Shown here in pieces: positions 1 through 5,856 of a stretch of DNA of 8,705 nucleotides. How positions within the stretch are numbered: the stretch's first letter is position 1; every line of letters starts with the position of its first letter. Source of the DNA: an actinobacterium acAMD-2 (GTDB lineage: Bacteria; Actinomycetota; Actinomycetes; UBA12327); assembly GCA_000754455.1 (NCBI GenBank), contig JNSE01000009.1, positions 1 through 8,705 on the forward strand, read 5' to 3'. Both the position numbers and the translations under genes were made by a program. The notes below the pieces were generated by a model that saw only the letters and a program-made list of their open reading frames with translations, was not told the origin of the DNA and did no database searches.

Positions 1-404
1 TCATGGTTTTCTTCGGGGTCTTTGGCACTATCGCTCTTGTCGGTCCGTGGGTATCGATCACTGTGGGCCTTGCAGACCTGTTCGCTATTTGTTTTCACCT
101 CTTTGTCTTTGTGCTTTTCGCGGGATTCCTCGCCCTGGCAGCCGGAGCAGCGAGTGGGCGTAAGGGATTAGGCGTGGCTTTAGCTAGTGCTGTTTTTGCC
201 TTGGGATTCTTAATTGAGTCGCTGGGCCGCAGCATTGACTGGCTTGGGCGCCTACGTCCCCTCAGTCCCTGGCGCTGGTACAGCAGCAGCCAGCCACTGA
301 GCAACGGCATTGACTGGGGCGACTGTGGAGTCCTCGTGGGATCGGCCCTGGCAGTTTTGTGCCTGGGAGCGTGGCTGTTTAACCGACGGGACCTGCGCGG
401 TTAA
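1..404 (+). CDS. ABC-2-type transporter permease, C-terminal part (5' truncated by window edge)
   Basis: The visible 133 residues are strongly hydrophobic, with likely membrane segments near residues 5-20, 24-50, 56-75 and 108-126. A conserved-looking SPWRWY stretch (residues 89-93) followed by a PLxNGxDW-type sequence lies before the last helix, and the protein ends in a short basic tail (NRRDLRG). In ABC-2-type permeases of actinobacteria the last two helices are often joined by an SPFRWY-like loop, and the tail is RRRDL-like, so I infer an export-type ABC permease. The frame is open at base 3, where an ATG happens to occur, but the real start almost certainly lies left of the window because a full permease is several hundred residues. 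Substrate is unknown; the ATPase partner, if adjacent, is outside the window. The next gene starts 83 bp later. Confidence 0.6.
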   Translation, partial: MVFFGVFGTIALVGPWVSITVGLADLFAICFHLFVFVLFAGFLALAAGAASGRKGLGVALASAVFALGFLIESLGRSIDWLGRLRPLSPWRWYSSSQPLSNGIDWGDCGVLVGSALAVLCLGAWLFNRRDLRG

Positions 405-487
405 CCCATTCGGCCTAGTCCAAACGGAGGAGCAGATAGTCCAATCGGGTCATGCCCTGCTGGCCGTCCTTGGCGGAAAATTGAAGG

Positions 488-1330
488 GTGAATCCACCCA
501 CTGATCTTGTTGAGGCGCTGCGCCAGGTTGATGGCGTTGCTGCAGCCAAGATCATTGATGATCCTCAGGGCGTTGGAACGTTGCAGTTGGCTCTCAGTGA
601 TGAGGCCGACGAGATCAGTGTTGCCATGGAAGTCAACAAGGTCCTGCGTGAACGCTTTGGGTTAGGTGTTGATCCTGATCGAGTGGAAGTCATTGACGAT
701 GTGGCCCCCGAGGACTTGCGTCTTGATGATCGAGAGGAGATCGCCCGTCGCGAAGCCGAGTTTCGCAATCTAGCTTTCCGTGCCGAAGCTCCAATTGACT
801 CTGGCTACGCCCTTCCTCGCTATCGGGATCGACCCGAGACGTTGTTGCCTCCTGTCGCCGCACTCCCTGACATTGCTGCCCAGGCGCCGCCACGGGTGAA
901 GATCGTCAGCCCCGCTGTTACACGGAATGCCCGCAAGCGATTGTCGATTCGTCGACTGCAATTGGTTTCTTCGCCCGATGGCGTCACAACTACGGTGACG
1001 TTGGGGATAGGCCCCAGCGTTTATGTGGGTCGCGCTACCGCAGCGTTGGATCCAGTTTCTGTTCATCGAGCAGTCGCCGAGTCCACCCTCACCGCCGTAA
1101 GTGGCTATCTAGCCGACGGCGGAACCGTTGAGCTGGAATGCATTGAAGTTGCGCCTGTGGAATCGGAGCAGGTTGCCCTTGTCGTTGTTCGGCTGCGTGA
1201 GGGTGGAACGATGTATCGCCTCACTGGCTCCAGTGTTGTTCGTGAGGATGTTCGTCAAGCAGTCATCCGAGCCACGCTGGACGCGGTAAATAGGCGCGTA
1301 GAAGCCATCATGGAGAAGGGGAGTGATTAA
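488..1330 (+). CDS. Conserved actinobacterial protein of unknown function, two putative alpha/beta domains
   Basis: This 280-aa protein has no recognised catalytic motif, signal peptide or membrane segment. It appears to have two compact parts. Residues 1-66 alternate strands and helices (DGVAAAKIIDD, then an amphipathic VAMEVNKVLRERFGL helix and DRVEVID). Residues about 150-276 contain RLSIRRLQLVSS, TTVTLGIG, a helix VHRAVAESTLTAVSGYL and LTGSSVVREDVRQAVIRATLDAVNRRVE. A charged and proline-rich linker (about 70-150) joins them. The pattern matches a type of protein I associate with actinobacteria, but I cannot name a family number. The GTG start is the first start codon after an in-frame stop at 482-484; only a weak purine stretch precedes it. 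It ends 5 nt before the phosphotransferase ATG, so the two are probably translated from one mRNA. Confidence 0.7.
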   Translation: MNPPTDLVEALRQVDGVAAAKIIDDPQGVGTLQLALSDEADEISVAMEVNKVLRERFGLGVDPDRVEVIDDVAPEDLRLDDREEIARREAEFRNLAFRAEAPIDSGYALPRYRDRPETLLPPVAALPDIAAQAPPRVKIVSPAVTRNARKRLSIRRLQLVSSPDGVTTTVTLGIGPSVYVGRATAALDPVSVHRAVAESTLTAVSGYLADGGTVELECIEVAPVESEQVALVVVRLREGGTMYRLTGSSVVREDVRQAVIRATLDAVNRRVEAIMEKGSD

Positions 1331-1335
1331 GCGTA

Positions 1336-2283
1336 ATGACGATCATTAATAACGCTCCTTCCCTGGAAGTTGTGGGTGCACCGGCCATCGATCCAGCAGT
1401 TCTGGAGGATGCGCGCGCCCTAGGCATCGCCCCGGACTCGATCTTGGCCACCGAGGTGCTCGATGGCGGTCGTGGTCGCCGAGCCTGGCGCGTCAGGACT
1501 GCTTCAGCGGACTTCGTCCTCCATCGTCGCCAGTTTCTTGGCGATGAAGACGTGGCAACAACAGTTGCAGCTTCAATAGGGGTTGGCCCTGAAGTTGTCA
1601 GCAGTCATGTTGCCAGTGGCTTGATTTTGACAAAGTGGCTAGACGGATCAGTCCCTACCGCACCGCAATTGCGCGAGTCATTTCTTCCAGAACTTGCTCA
1701 AGCGTTACTTAAAATTCATTCAGTTACGAGCATTCATGGTCAACCAGTCACCGAGGTAGTTTCTGGAATTGATCCGTTGATGACGCGCGCGGACTACTTG
1801 GCGACGATCAAGGGACATAGCGATATTCCGCAATGGGTTCGAGCAGTGTTGGACATGGATGAGCTAGATGTGATCGCTCACCAACTCGGCCGCATCAGTT
1901 CCGCCCAGCCGATGGTCCTCATTCATGGAGATCCTGTTCCAGGAAACATCGTGACTACGCCAAGGGGCGTGAAGTTTGTTGACTTTGAGTACGCCGGTGC
2001 CGGAAATGCCTGGTACGAGGTCGGTCACGCAGTAGCCGCGCTCAACCTTTCCCACGAGGAGATCATCGAGTTTTCCTGCCACTACGCCGATGTGTCCGCT
2101 GCACCCGCGATTGAGGGTTGGTCCTATTTGGCAGCCCAAGCCTGGGCTGTCTGGGTGGCCATGGCCAAAGACCCCGGTGCACACACGCCTATGTGGCAAG
2201 AATGGGCTCAATTGGCTACCCAACGCCTACTCGATGCCCGTGCCGGTGGAGATTTCGAGCGCATTCTCGCCGAACTGGGCTAG
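1336..2283 (+). CDS. APH/choline-kinase-like phosphotransferase, substrate unknown
   Basis: The 315-aa protein carries the two hallmark motifs of the aminoglycoside phosphotransferase/choline kinase fold: the Brenner loop HGDPVPGN (residues 197-204, catalytic Asp199 and metal-binding Asn204) and VDFEYA (215-220), where Asp216 would bind Mg-ATP. The N-terminal lobe includes a strand pair ending FVLHRRQF (60-67), where the nucleotide-contacting basic residue normally lies, and a hinge-like LTKWLDG (98-104). Such enzymes transfer phosphate from ATP to a hydroxyl of a small molecule; many chromosomal copies act on metabolites rather than antibiotics, so no resistance role should be assumed. The start ATG follows the upstream stop by 5 nt, and a purine-rich AGAAGGGGAG lies about 12 nt before it inside the upstream gene. 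Coupled expression with the unknown gene is likely. Confidence 0.85.
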   Translation: MTIINNAPSLEVVGAPAIDPAVLEDARALGIAPDSILATEVLDGGRGRRAWRVRTASADFVLHRRQFLGDEDVATTVAASIGVGPEVVSSHVASGLILTKWLDGSVPTAPQLRESFLPELAQALLKIHSVTSIHGQPVTEVVSGIDPLMTRADYLATIKGHSDIPQWVRAVLDMDELDVIAHQLGRISSAQPMVLIHGDPVPGNIVTTPRGVKFVDFEYAGAGNAWYEVGHAVAALNLSHEEIIEFSCHYADVSAAPAIEGWSYLAAQAWAVWVAMAKDPGAHTPMWQEWAQLATQRLLDARAGGDFERILAELG

Positions 2284-2334
2284 CAAAATACGGCTCAGGC
2301 GTGCCGTGCGTGCCTCGGTCAGCGAATCGGCATA

Positions 2335-2355
2335 AAGTGAGGGTCTGACTCACTT
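2335..2355. promoter_or_regulatory. 7-bp inverted repeat just upstream of the ftsE ribosome-binding site
   Basis: AAGTGAG (2335-2341) and CTCACTT (2349-2355) are perfect inverted copies separated by seven bases. The right arm ends 4 bp before the GAGG Shine-Dalgarno of ftsE (2360-2363). A CATAAA hexamer (2331-2336) that could act as a weak -10 overlaps the left arm, although I see no convincing -35. The repeat could be an operator over the transcription start, or an mRNA hairpin next to the ribosome-binding site. There is no T-run after it, so it is not a standard terminator of the phosphotransferase gene. Confidence 0.4.
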
Positions 2356-2371
2356 CCCCGAGGATGTGCCC

Positions 2372-3061
2372 GTGATTCGTTTTGATGACGTCACCAAGAT
2401 CTACCCCGGCCAGACGCGGCCGGCGCTGGACGATGTCTCGCTGGAGATTGAAAAAGGCGAGTTTGTCTTCTTAGTAGGAACCTCTGGGTCAGGAAAGTCC
2501 ACCTTCTTGAAACTCGTCCTTCGTGAGGAAAAGACCTCCGATGGCCGCATTCATGTCCTGGGTAAGGACCTCTCCCGTTTGAGTCAGTGGAAGATTCCTG
2601 TCCTTCGGCGACAGGTGGGAACGGTGTTCCAAGACTTCCGCTTGCTTCCCAATAAGACGGTCGCGGAGAACGTCGCATTCGCATTGGAAGTTATTGGTCG
2701 GCCCGAGCACCAGATCGCCAAGGTCGTTCCTGAGGTGCTCGAGCTCGTGGGCTTGGCAGGCAAGGAAGATCGCCGCCCCGACGAACTCTCTGGTGGCGAG
2801 CAACAGCGAGTTGCTATTGCCCGCGCATTCGTGAACAAGCCCATGTTGTTAATCGCCGACGAGCCCACTGGAAACCTTGACCCCAACACCAGCGTCGGAA
2901 TTATGAAGTTGCTGGATCGAATTAATCGCACGGGCACGACCGTCATCATGGCTACTCACGATGCGGCCATCGTTGACCAGATGCGTAAACGTGTGATTGA
3001 ACTCGATGGTGGACACCTTGTTCGTGACCAATCCCGTGGCGTCTACGGCTATGCCCGTTGA
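2372..3061 (+). CDS. ftsE: Cell division ATP-binding protein FtsE
   Basis: FtsE is the cytoplasmic ATPase of the FtsEX complex, which couples ATP hydrolysis at the division septum to activation of peptidoglycan hydrolases. All ABC motifs are present: Walker A GTSGSGKST (residues 36-44), Q-loop VFQDF (85-89), signature LSGGEQQR (139-146), Walker B LLIADEP (159-165) and the H-loop ATHD (194-197). I chose the GTG at 2372, giving MIRFDDVTKIYPG and 229 aa, the usual FtsE length, because GAGG (2360-2363) lies 8 nt upstream. The alternative GTG at 2366 would leave only 2 nt. The ftsX start is 32 nt downstream. In many actinobacteria prfB lies upstream of ftsE; here a phosphotransferase gene is there instead. 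Confidence 0.97.
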   Translation: MIRFDDVTKIYPGQTRPALDDVSLEIEKGEFVFLVGTSGSGKSTFLKLVLREEKTSDGRIHVLGKDLSRLSQWKIPVLRRQVGTVFQDFRLLPNKTVAENVAFALEVIGRPEHQIAKVVPEVLELVGLAGKEDRRPDELSGGEQQRVAIARAFVNKPMLLIADEPTGNLDPNTSVGIMKLLDRINRTGTTVIMATHDAAIVDQMRKRVIELDGGHLVRDQSRGVYGYAR

Positions 3062-3093
3062 TCTGAACCGTCCCAACAACTCGTAAGGAACTC

Positions 3094-4017
3094 ATGCGCG
3101 CCCAATTCGTAGTCTCTGAGGTGGCTATCGGCCTTCGCCGAAACCTCACGATGACCATCGCTGTGGTTGTTACCGTTGCGATTTCTTTGGCGTTATTTGG
3201 TGCGGGGTTGTTGATGCGCGCTCAAGTCAGCACGATGAAGGACTTTTGGTACGACAAAGTCGAGGTATCAGTTTTCTTGTGTAGCGATCAAAGCGATGCT
3301 TCACCATGTATTGATCCCACTAGTGGCCGCGCCCAAAACATCACAGCAGCTCAGCGCTCACAATTGGGTAAGGACCTCAAGTCGTTGCCACAGGTCGAGA
3401 CCGTCTTTTACGAAAGCAAGCAAGAAGCATTCGTACGTTTTAAGGAGCAGTTCAAGGATTCGGCTATCGCCAATAACGTGACTGCTGATGCGTTGCCCGA
3501 GTCTTATCGCATCAAACTGAAGGATCCAACGCAATACGTCATCGTGGCAAGCGCCATTGAGGGTCGTCCTGGCGTGGAGCAAGTGCAGGACCAACGCGCG
3601 CTACTCGATCGGTTCTTCAAGTTGCTCAACGGGCTGCAAGTTTTTGCACTTGTGATCGCCTGCTTCCAACTCTTGGCAGCTGCCTTGTTGATCTGGAACA
3701 CGATTCGCGTAGCAGCGTTTAGCCGTCGTCGCGAAACTGGAATTATGCGACTGGTAGGCGCGTCAAACTTCTATATCCAGTTGCCGTTCTTGCTTGAAGG
3801 AGCATTGGCTGGACTCGCAGGCGCACTCATTGCTTCCACGGGACTCGTTGGGGTGAAGTATTTCTTCGTTGATCAGCGGTTGGCCGAAAGCTTTAAGTTC
3901 ACCACCTTCATCGGCTGGGACTCGGTGTTCGCCGTCATTCCCATTCTGATTCTTTTGGGTGCGGGACTGTCAGCTTTGGTTTCGTTCCTCACGCTGCGGA
4001 AGTATTTGCGCGTCTAA
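3094..4017 (+). CDS. ftsX: Cell division protein FtsX (membrane subunit of FtsEX)
   Basis: The 307-aa protein has the FtsX layout: a short basic N-terminal cytoplasmic part, TM1 at about residues 20-42, a large extracellular domain at about 43-178, then three more helices at about 181-205, 229-254 and 277-300. The extracellular domain contains two cysteines (Cys63 and Cys72) close together in a loop that could form a disulfide, and is the part that in relatives contacts cell-wall hydrolases or their activators. The cytoplasmic loop after TM2 (FSRRRETGIMRLVGAS, 209-224) matches the conserved coupling region facing FtsE. The ATG start has AAGGA (3085-3089) 4 nt upstream. The TAA stop overlaps the smpB ATG by one base. 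No hydrolase gene sits between ftsX and smpB, so the partner hydrolase must be encoded elsewhere. Confidence 0.96.
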   Translation: MRAQFVVSEVAIGLRRNLTMTIAVVVTVAISLALFGAGLLMRAQVSTMKDFWYDKVEVSVFLCSDQSDASPCIDPTSGRAQNITAAQRSQLGKDLKSLPQVETVFYESKQEAFVRFKEQFKDSAIANNVTADALPESYRIKLKDPTQYVIVASAIEGRPGVEQVQDQRALLDRFFKLLNGLQVFALVIACFQLLAAALLIWNTIRVAAFSRRRETGIMRLVGASNFYIQLPFLLEGALAGLAGALIASTGLVGVKYFFVDQRLAESFKFTTFIGWDSVFAVIPILILLGAGLSALVSFLTLRKYLRV

Positions 4018-4499
4018 TGGCCAAGGAACAGGGCCGCAAACTCATTGCCTCAAACAAGAAGGCGCGCTACGAGTACGCCATTGAGGACACGTTTGAGGCC
4101 GGCATGATGTTGACCGGCACTGAAGTGAAATCTTTGCGGGCTGGACGCGCTTCGCTTATTGATGGTTACGCCGCGATCAAGGATGGCGAAGTCTGGTTGC
4201 ACGGTGTACACATCTCCGAATACACCGAAGGCACCTGGAACAACCACGAACCTCGGCGCCCCCGCAAGCTCCTGTTGCACGGACATGAGATTGACAAGTT
4301 GATTCAAAAAACGAAGGAAAAGGGCTTCACGATTGTGCCGCTGTCCCTGTACTTCAAGGACGGCAAAGCCAAGGTTGAAATTGGTGTGGCCCGAGGTAAG
4401 AAGATCCATGACAAGCGTCAGGCGTTGGCTGAACGTCAGGCTACGCGTGAAACTGCTCGTGCCATTAGTGATGCTCGGCGGAACAATCCAAGCGCCTAA
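4017..4499 (+). CDS. smpB: SsrA-binding protein SmpB
   Basis: SmpB binds the tRNA-like part of tmRNA and carries it to stalled ribosomes in trans-translation. The 160-aa sequence shows the usual features: NKKAR near the N-terminus (13-17), FEAGMMLTGTEVKSLRAGRASLIDGYA (26-52), RPRKLLLH (81-88), GFTIVPLSLYFKDGKAKVEIGVARGKK (103-129) and the HDKR motif (131-134) beginning the basic C-terminal tail that enters the mRNA channel. The start codon overlaps the ftsX stop (TAATG), so translation is probably coupled to FtsX. Its RNA partner ssrA begins 80 bp downstream. One residue is unusual: Tyr18 lies in ARYEY where E. coli (His22) and B. subtilis SmpB have His. Confidence 0.97.
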   Translation: MAKEQGRKLIASNKKARYEYAIEDTFEAGMMLTGTEVKSLRAGRASLIDGYAAIKDGEVWLHGVHISEYTEGTWNNHEPRRPRKLLLHGHEIDKLIQKTKEKGFTIVPLSLYFKDGKAKVEIGVARGKKIHDKRQALAERQATRETARAISDARRNNPSA

Positions 4500-4542
4500 T
4501 CTGTTGTACACAGCGCTTCGTGGTCGTGCGTGAGAAATATGT

Positions 4543-4572
4543 CTGACGCGTGGCGTACCATAGGGTCATAAC
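4543..4572 (+). promoter_or_regulatory. Candidate sigma-70-type promoter of ssrA
   Basis: CTGACG (4543-4548) matches four of six bases of the TTGACA -35 consensus, and CATAAC (4567-4572) matches four of six of TATAAT. The spacing is 18 bp. The -10 ends 7 bp before base 4580, where the mature tmRNA 5' end is expected from acceptor-stem pairing. The distance is ideal for initiation directly at or next to the mature end, so ssrA may be transcribed independently of smpB. This is judged by eye only. Confidence 0.5.
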
Positions 4573-4579
4573 TAAACAG

Positions 4580-4951
4580 GGGGGTGAACGGTTTCGACTT
4601 CGGATGTCGATGCAGAGGAAGCGGGCCGAGGAATTCGGTACTGATCTCGTGAACCATGTGCCGTAAACCAATAAGTGCCGATAACACGCGCACTGGCTTC
4701 GCACTCGCCGCCTAGGCGAGAGCTCTAAGTAAGCCCGTCAGCCCGAGAGTGCTTCCGGCTCGGGATCTGGCGTCGCTAGGAAGCTCAACTTCACCGCTGG
4801 GTCACGCAGTGGTGAGGGACATCAAACAGTGACTGAGCCTGTCGACGACTTGCCTGTGTGATCGTCGGGGCTAAGAAAAGCGCAGCAGGCTGCGCCCGGA
4901 GAAGCTCTGCTCCGGTACCGAAGGACCCGGGTTCGATTCCCGGCACCTCCA
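4580..4951 (+). ncRNA. ssrA: Transfer-messenger RNA (tmRNA, SsrA)
   Basis: tmRNA acts first as an alanyl-tRNA and then as a short mRNA that tags stalled nascent proteins and frees the ribosome. The 5' end GGGGGTGAACGGTTTCGAC is characteristic. Bases 4580-4586 (GGGGGUG) pair with 4944-4950 (CACCUCC), including the G3-U wobble that alanyl-tRNA synthetase recognises. The T-arm is complete: stem CCGGG (4927-4931) with CCCGG (4939-4943) around a 7-nt loop starting TTCGA. The discriminator A is 4951; CCA is not fully encoded (CAA follows), so it would be added after processing. The roughly 372-nt length is normal for a one-piece tmRNA, with no sign of the permuted two-piece form. The tag reading frame starts at 4677. 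smpB lies immediately upstream. Confidence 0.97.
4677..4715 (+). other. tmRNA tag-peptide reading frame ADNTRTGFALAA, ending at TAG
   Basis: The internal frame begins at a GCC resume codon (4677-4679), preceded by an AATAAGT stretch, and reads Ala-Asp-Asn-Thr-Arg-Thr-Gly-Phe-Ala-Leu-Ala-Ala before TAG (4713-4715). Together with the alanine carried by tmRNA this would add a 13-residue degron. The ALAA end is the canonical signal recognised by ClpXP-type proteases, and the AD start and FALAA end fit actinobacterial tags. Confidence 0.9.
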
Positions 4952-5002
4952 CAAAAAACGCTTTGCCCCTGTTCGGGCAAGGCGCTTTTTTCGTGTGGAG
5001 TT
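4938..5002 (+). repeat. 65-bp direct repeat, copy 1 (3' end of ssrA plus terminator)
   Basis: Bases 4938-5002 are identical to 5047-5111. This copy holds the last 14 bases of the tmRNA gene (3' strand of T-stem and acceptor stem plus discriminator), the terminator hairpin and a GTGGAGTT tail. The bases on both sides of the two copies differ, which fixes the borders. The 3' end of ssrA is a well-known integration target for tyrosine-recombinase islands, which duplicate it on insertion, but no integrase gene is present in this window. Confidence 0.95.
4959..4991 (+). terminator. Intrinsic terminator of ssrA
   Basis: A 10-bp stem, 4959-4968 with 4975-4984 (one G-U pair), closes a 6-nt loop and is followed, after one C, by six Ts (4986-4991). 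Six As (4953-4958) precede the stem, so the structure could also stop transcription from the other direction. It begins only 7 bp after the tmRNA discriminator base. Confidence 0.93.
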
Positions 5003-5031
5003 GACTCGGGAATCGGGAGGAGTTACCCCGT

Positions 5032-5061
5032 GGGGGTGACGACGGATCCCGGCACCTCCAC
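5032..5061 (+). other. Possible tmRNA-acceptor-like minihelix in front of the second terminator
   Basis: GGGGGTG (5032-5038) is identical to the 5' acceptor strand of the tmRNA, and can pair in all seven positions, including the same G3-U wobble, with CACCTCC (5053-5059) of repeat copy 2. Only 14 bases lie between, containing a small CGG/CCG hairpin (5043-5045 with 5049-5051). GGGGTGAC (5033-5040) can alternatively pair with GTTACCCC (5022-5029). This may be a collapsed duplicate of ssrA or a coincidence of G/C-rich sequence; nothing shows it is transcribed as a functional RNA. Confidence 0.35.
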
Positions 5062-5111
5062 AAAAAACGCTTTGCCCCTGTTCGGGCAAGGCGCTTTTTT
5101 CGTGTGGAGTT
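5047..5111 (+). repeat. 65-bp direct repeat, copy 2
   Basis: This is an exact copy of 4938-5002, shifted by 109 bp and separated from copy 1 by 44 bp (5003-5046). It includes the last bases of a tmRNA-like 3' end without the rest of a tmRNA, then a complete second terminator. Absence of any mismatch over 65 bases suggests a recent duplication, gene conversion or strong selection. Confidence 0.95.
5068..5100 (+). terminator. Second, duplicated intrinsic terminator
   Basis: It is identical to the ssrA terminator: stem 5068-5077 with 5084-5093, a 6-nt loop and six Ts (5095-5100). It would act as a back-up stop for tmRNA readthrough and insulate the dehydrogenase gene, whose start is 39 bp beyond the T-run. 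Confidence 0.9.
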
Positions 5112-5139
5112 AGCCGTTGGGGCGTGGGACGATAGGACA

Positions 5140-5856
5140 ATGTTGCTTGAGTCACGCGTAGCGCTCATTACTGGCGGAACCCGCGGAATCGGTCTGGCCG
5201 CCGCGCGAGGTATTGCCGAAGCGGGCGCGACTGTCATCTTGCTCGGAGTTGACGGCGATAGGGCTGTAGCCGCTGCCGAAGGGTTGCAGGCCGATGGGCA
5301 CGATGCGATCGGAATTGTCTGCGATGTCTCAGATCCCCGTGCGGTTTATGCGCTGCCGGACCTACTGGGTCCCTTGGGGGCTGTTGACATCCTCGTCAAT
5401 AGTGCTGGAGTGATGGCCGAGCGCATGTCAAAAACTCTGCGAACGTCGCCCGAGGAGTGGCGGCGGGTGATGTCGGTGAACCTCGACGGCTCGTTTTACG
5501 TCACCAGCACCTTCGTGCCGGGCATGGTTGAGCGACGTTGGGGTCGCGTGATCAATGTGTCGGCTTGTTTAGGTCGACTTACTGGTCCTGGAACAGGGGG
5601 AGGGCTAGCGCCCTATCGAGTGTCGAAGGCCGGCATGAATGCGATGACGCGCAACCTCAATTCTGAATTACGTAGCGGGGCAGTCGGAGTCCTGGTTGAC
5701 GCGATGTGTCCGAATCATTGCCGCACCGACATGGGTGGGCCCGATGCGCCCCGATCGGCCGAACAAGGGGCCGACACCATCATGTGGCTTGCCACTCGGC
5801 CCGATGATTCGCCCACAGGTTTGCTGTGGGAAGACCGAGAGGTCGTGCCGTGGTAG
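5140..5856 (+). CDS. Short-chain dehydrogenase/reductase (classical SDR, carbonyl-reductase-like)
   Basis: The 238-aa protein has the nucleotide-binding motif TGGTRGIG (residues 11-18), CDVSD (61-65), NSAG (87-90), Asn114 of the catalytic tetrad, and YRVSK (Tyr159, Lys163). GGGLAPYRVSKAGMNAMTR and the C-terminal RTDMGG...SAEQGADTIMWLAT...TGLLWEDREVVPW resemble a subgroup of carbonyl-reductase-like SDRs. Oddly, the usual NVSS is NVSA here: aligned with FabG-type enzymes the catalytic Ser would be Ala142, with Ser141 next to it, and the usual CPG after strand 6 is CPNHC. The enzyme may therefore be altered in activity. I chose the ATG at 5140 (AGGA 2 nt upstream, which is weak). An in-frame start at 5104 would begin inside the second terminator repeat and add unrelated residues. 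Substrate unknown. Confidence 0.88.
   Translation: MLLESRVALITGGTRGIGLAAARGIAEAGATVILLGVDGDRAVAAAEGLQADGHDAIGIVCDVSDPRAVYALPDLLGPLGAVDILVNSAGVMAERMSKTLRTSPEEWRRVMSVNLDGSFYVTSTFVPGMVERRWGRVINVSACLGRLTGPGTGGGLAPYRVSKAGMNAMTRNLNSELRSGAVGVLVDAMCPNHCRTDMGGPDAPRSAEQGADTIMWLATRPDDSPTGLLWEDREVVPW

Noticed and set aside
310..504. 64-aa plus-strand open frame between the permease and the unknown gene
   Set aside because: It overlaps both neighbours in another frame, and has no ribosome-binding site or recognisable composition.
1864..2223. 119-aa minus-strand open frame inside the phosphotransferase gene
   Set aside because: It is antisense to the region holding the conserved HGDPVPGN and DFE motifs; no domain is seen.
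1336..2283. Aminoglycoside resistance gene
   Set aside because: It has the general kinase fold motifs only. Chromosomal context and lack of close resemblance to known resistance enzymes give no support for an antibiotic substrate.
4050..4511. 153-aa minus-strand open frame inside smpB
   Set aside because: It lies fully antisense to the well-supported smpB and its translation shows no recognisable domain.
5003..5061. A second complete tRNA gene
   Set aside because: Only an acceptor-like stem can form; there is no D-arm, anticodon arm or intact T-arm.
4938..5111. CRISPR-like array
   Set aside because: There are only two repeat copies, of 65 bp, which are explained by the tmRNA end plus terminator, and no cas genes are nearby.
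4791..5237. Minus-strand open frames across the ssrA 3' end and repeats (148 and 94 aa), with an internal repeated peptide
   Set aside because: They are antisense to tmRNA, two terminators and the SDR start. The repeated peptide is just the 65-bp DNA repeat translated. Such products are typical false annotations next to tRNA-like genes.
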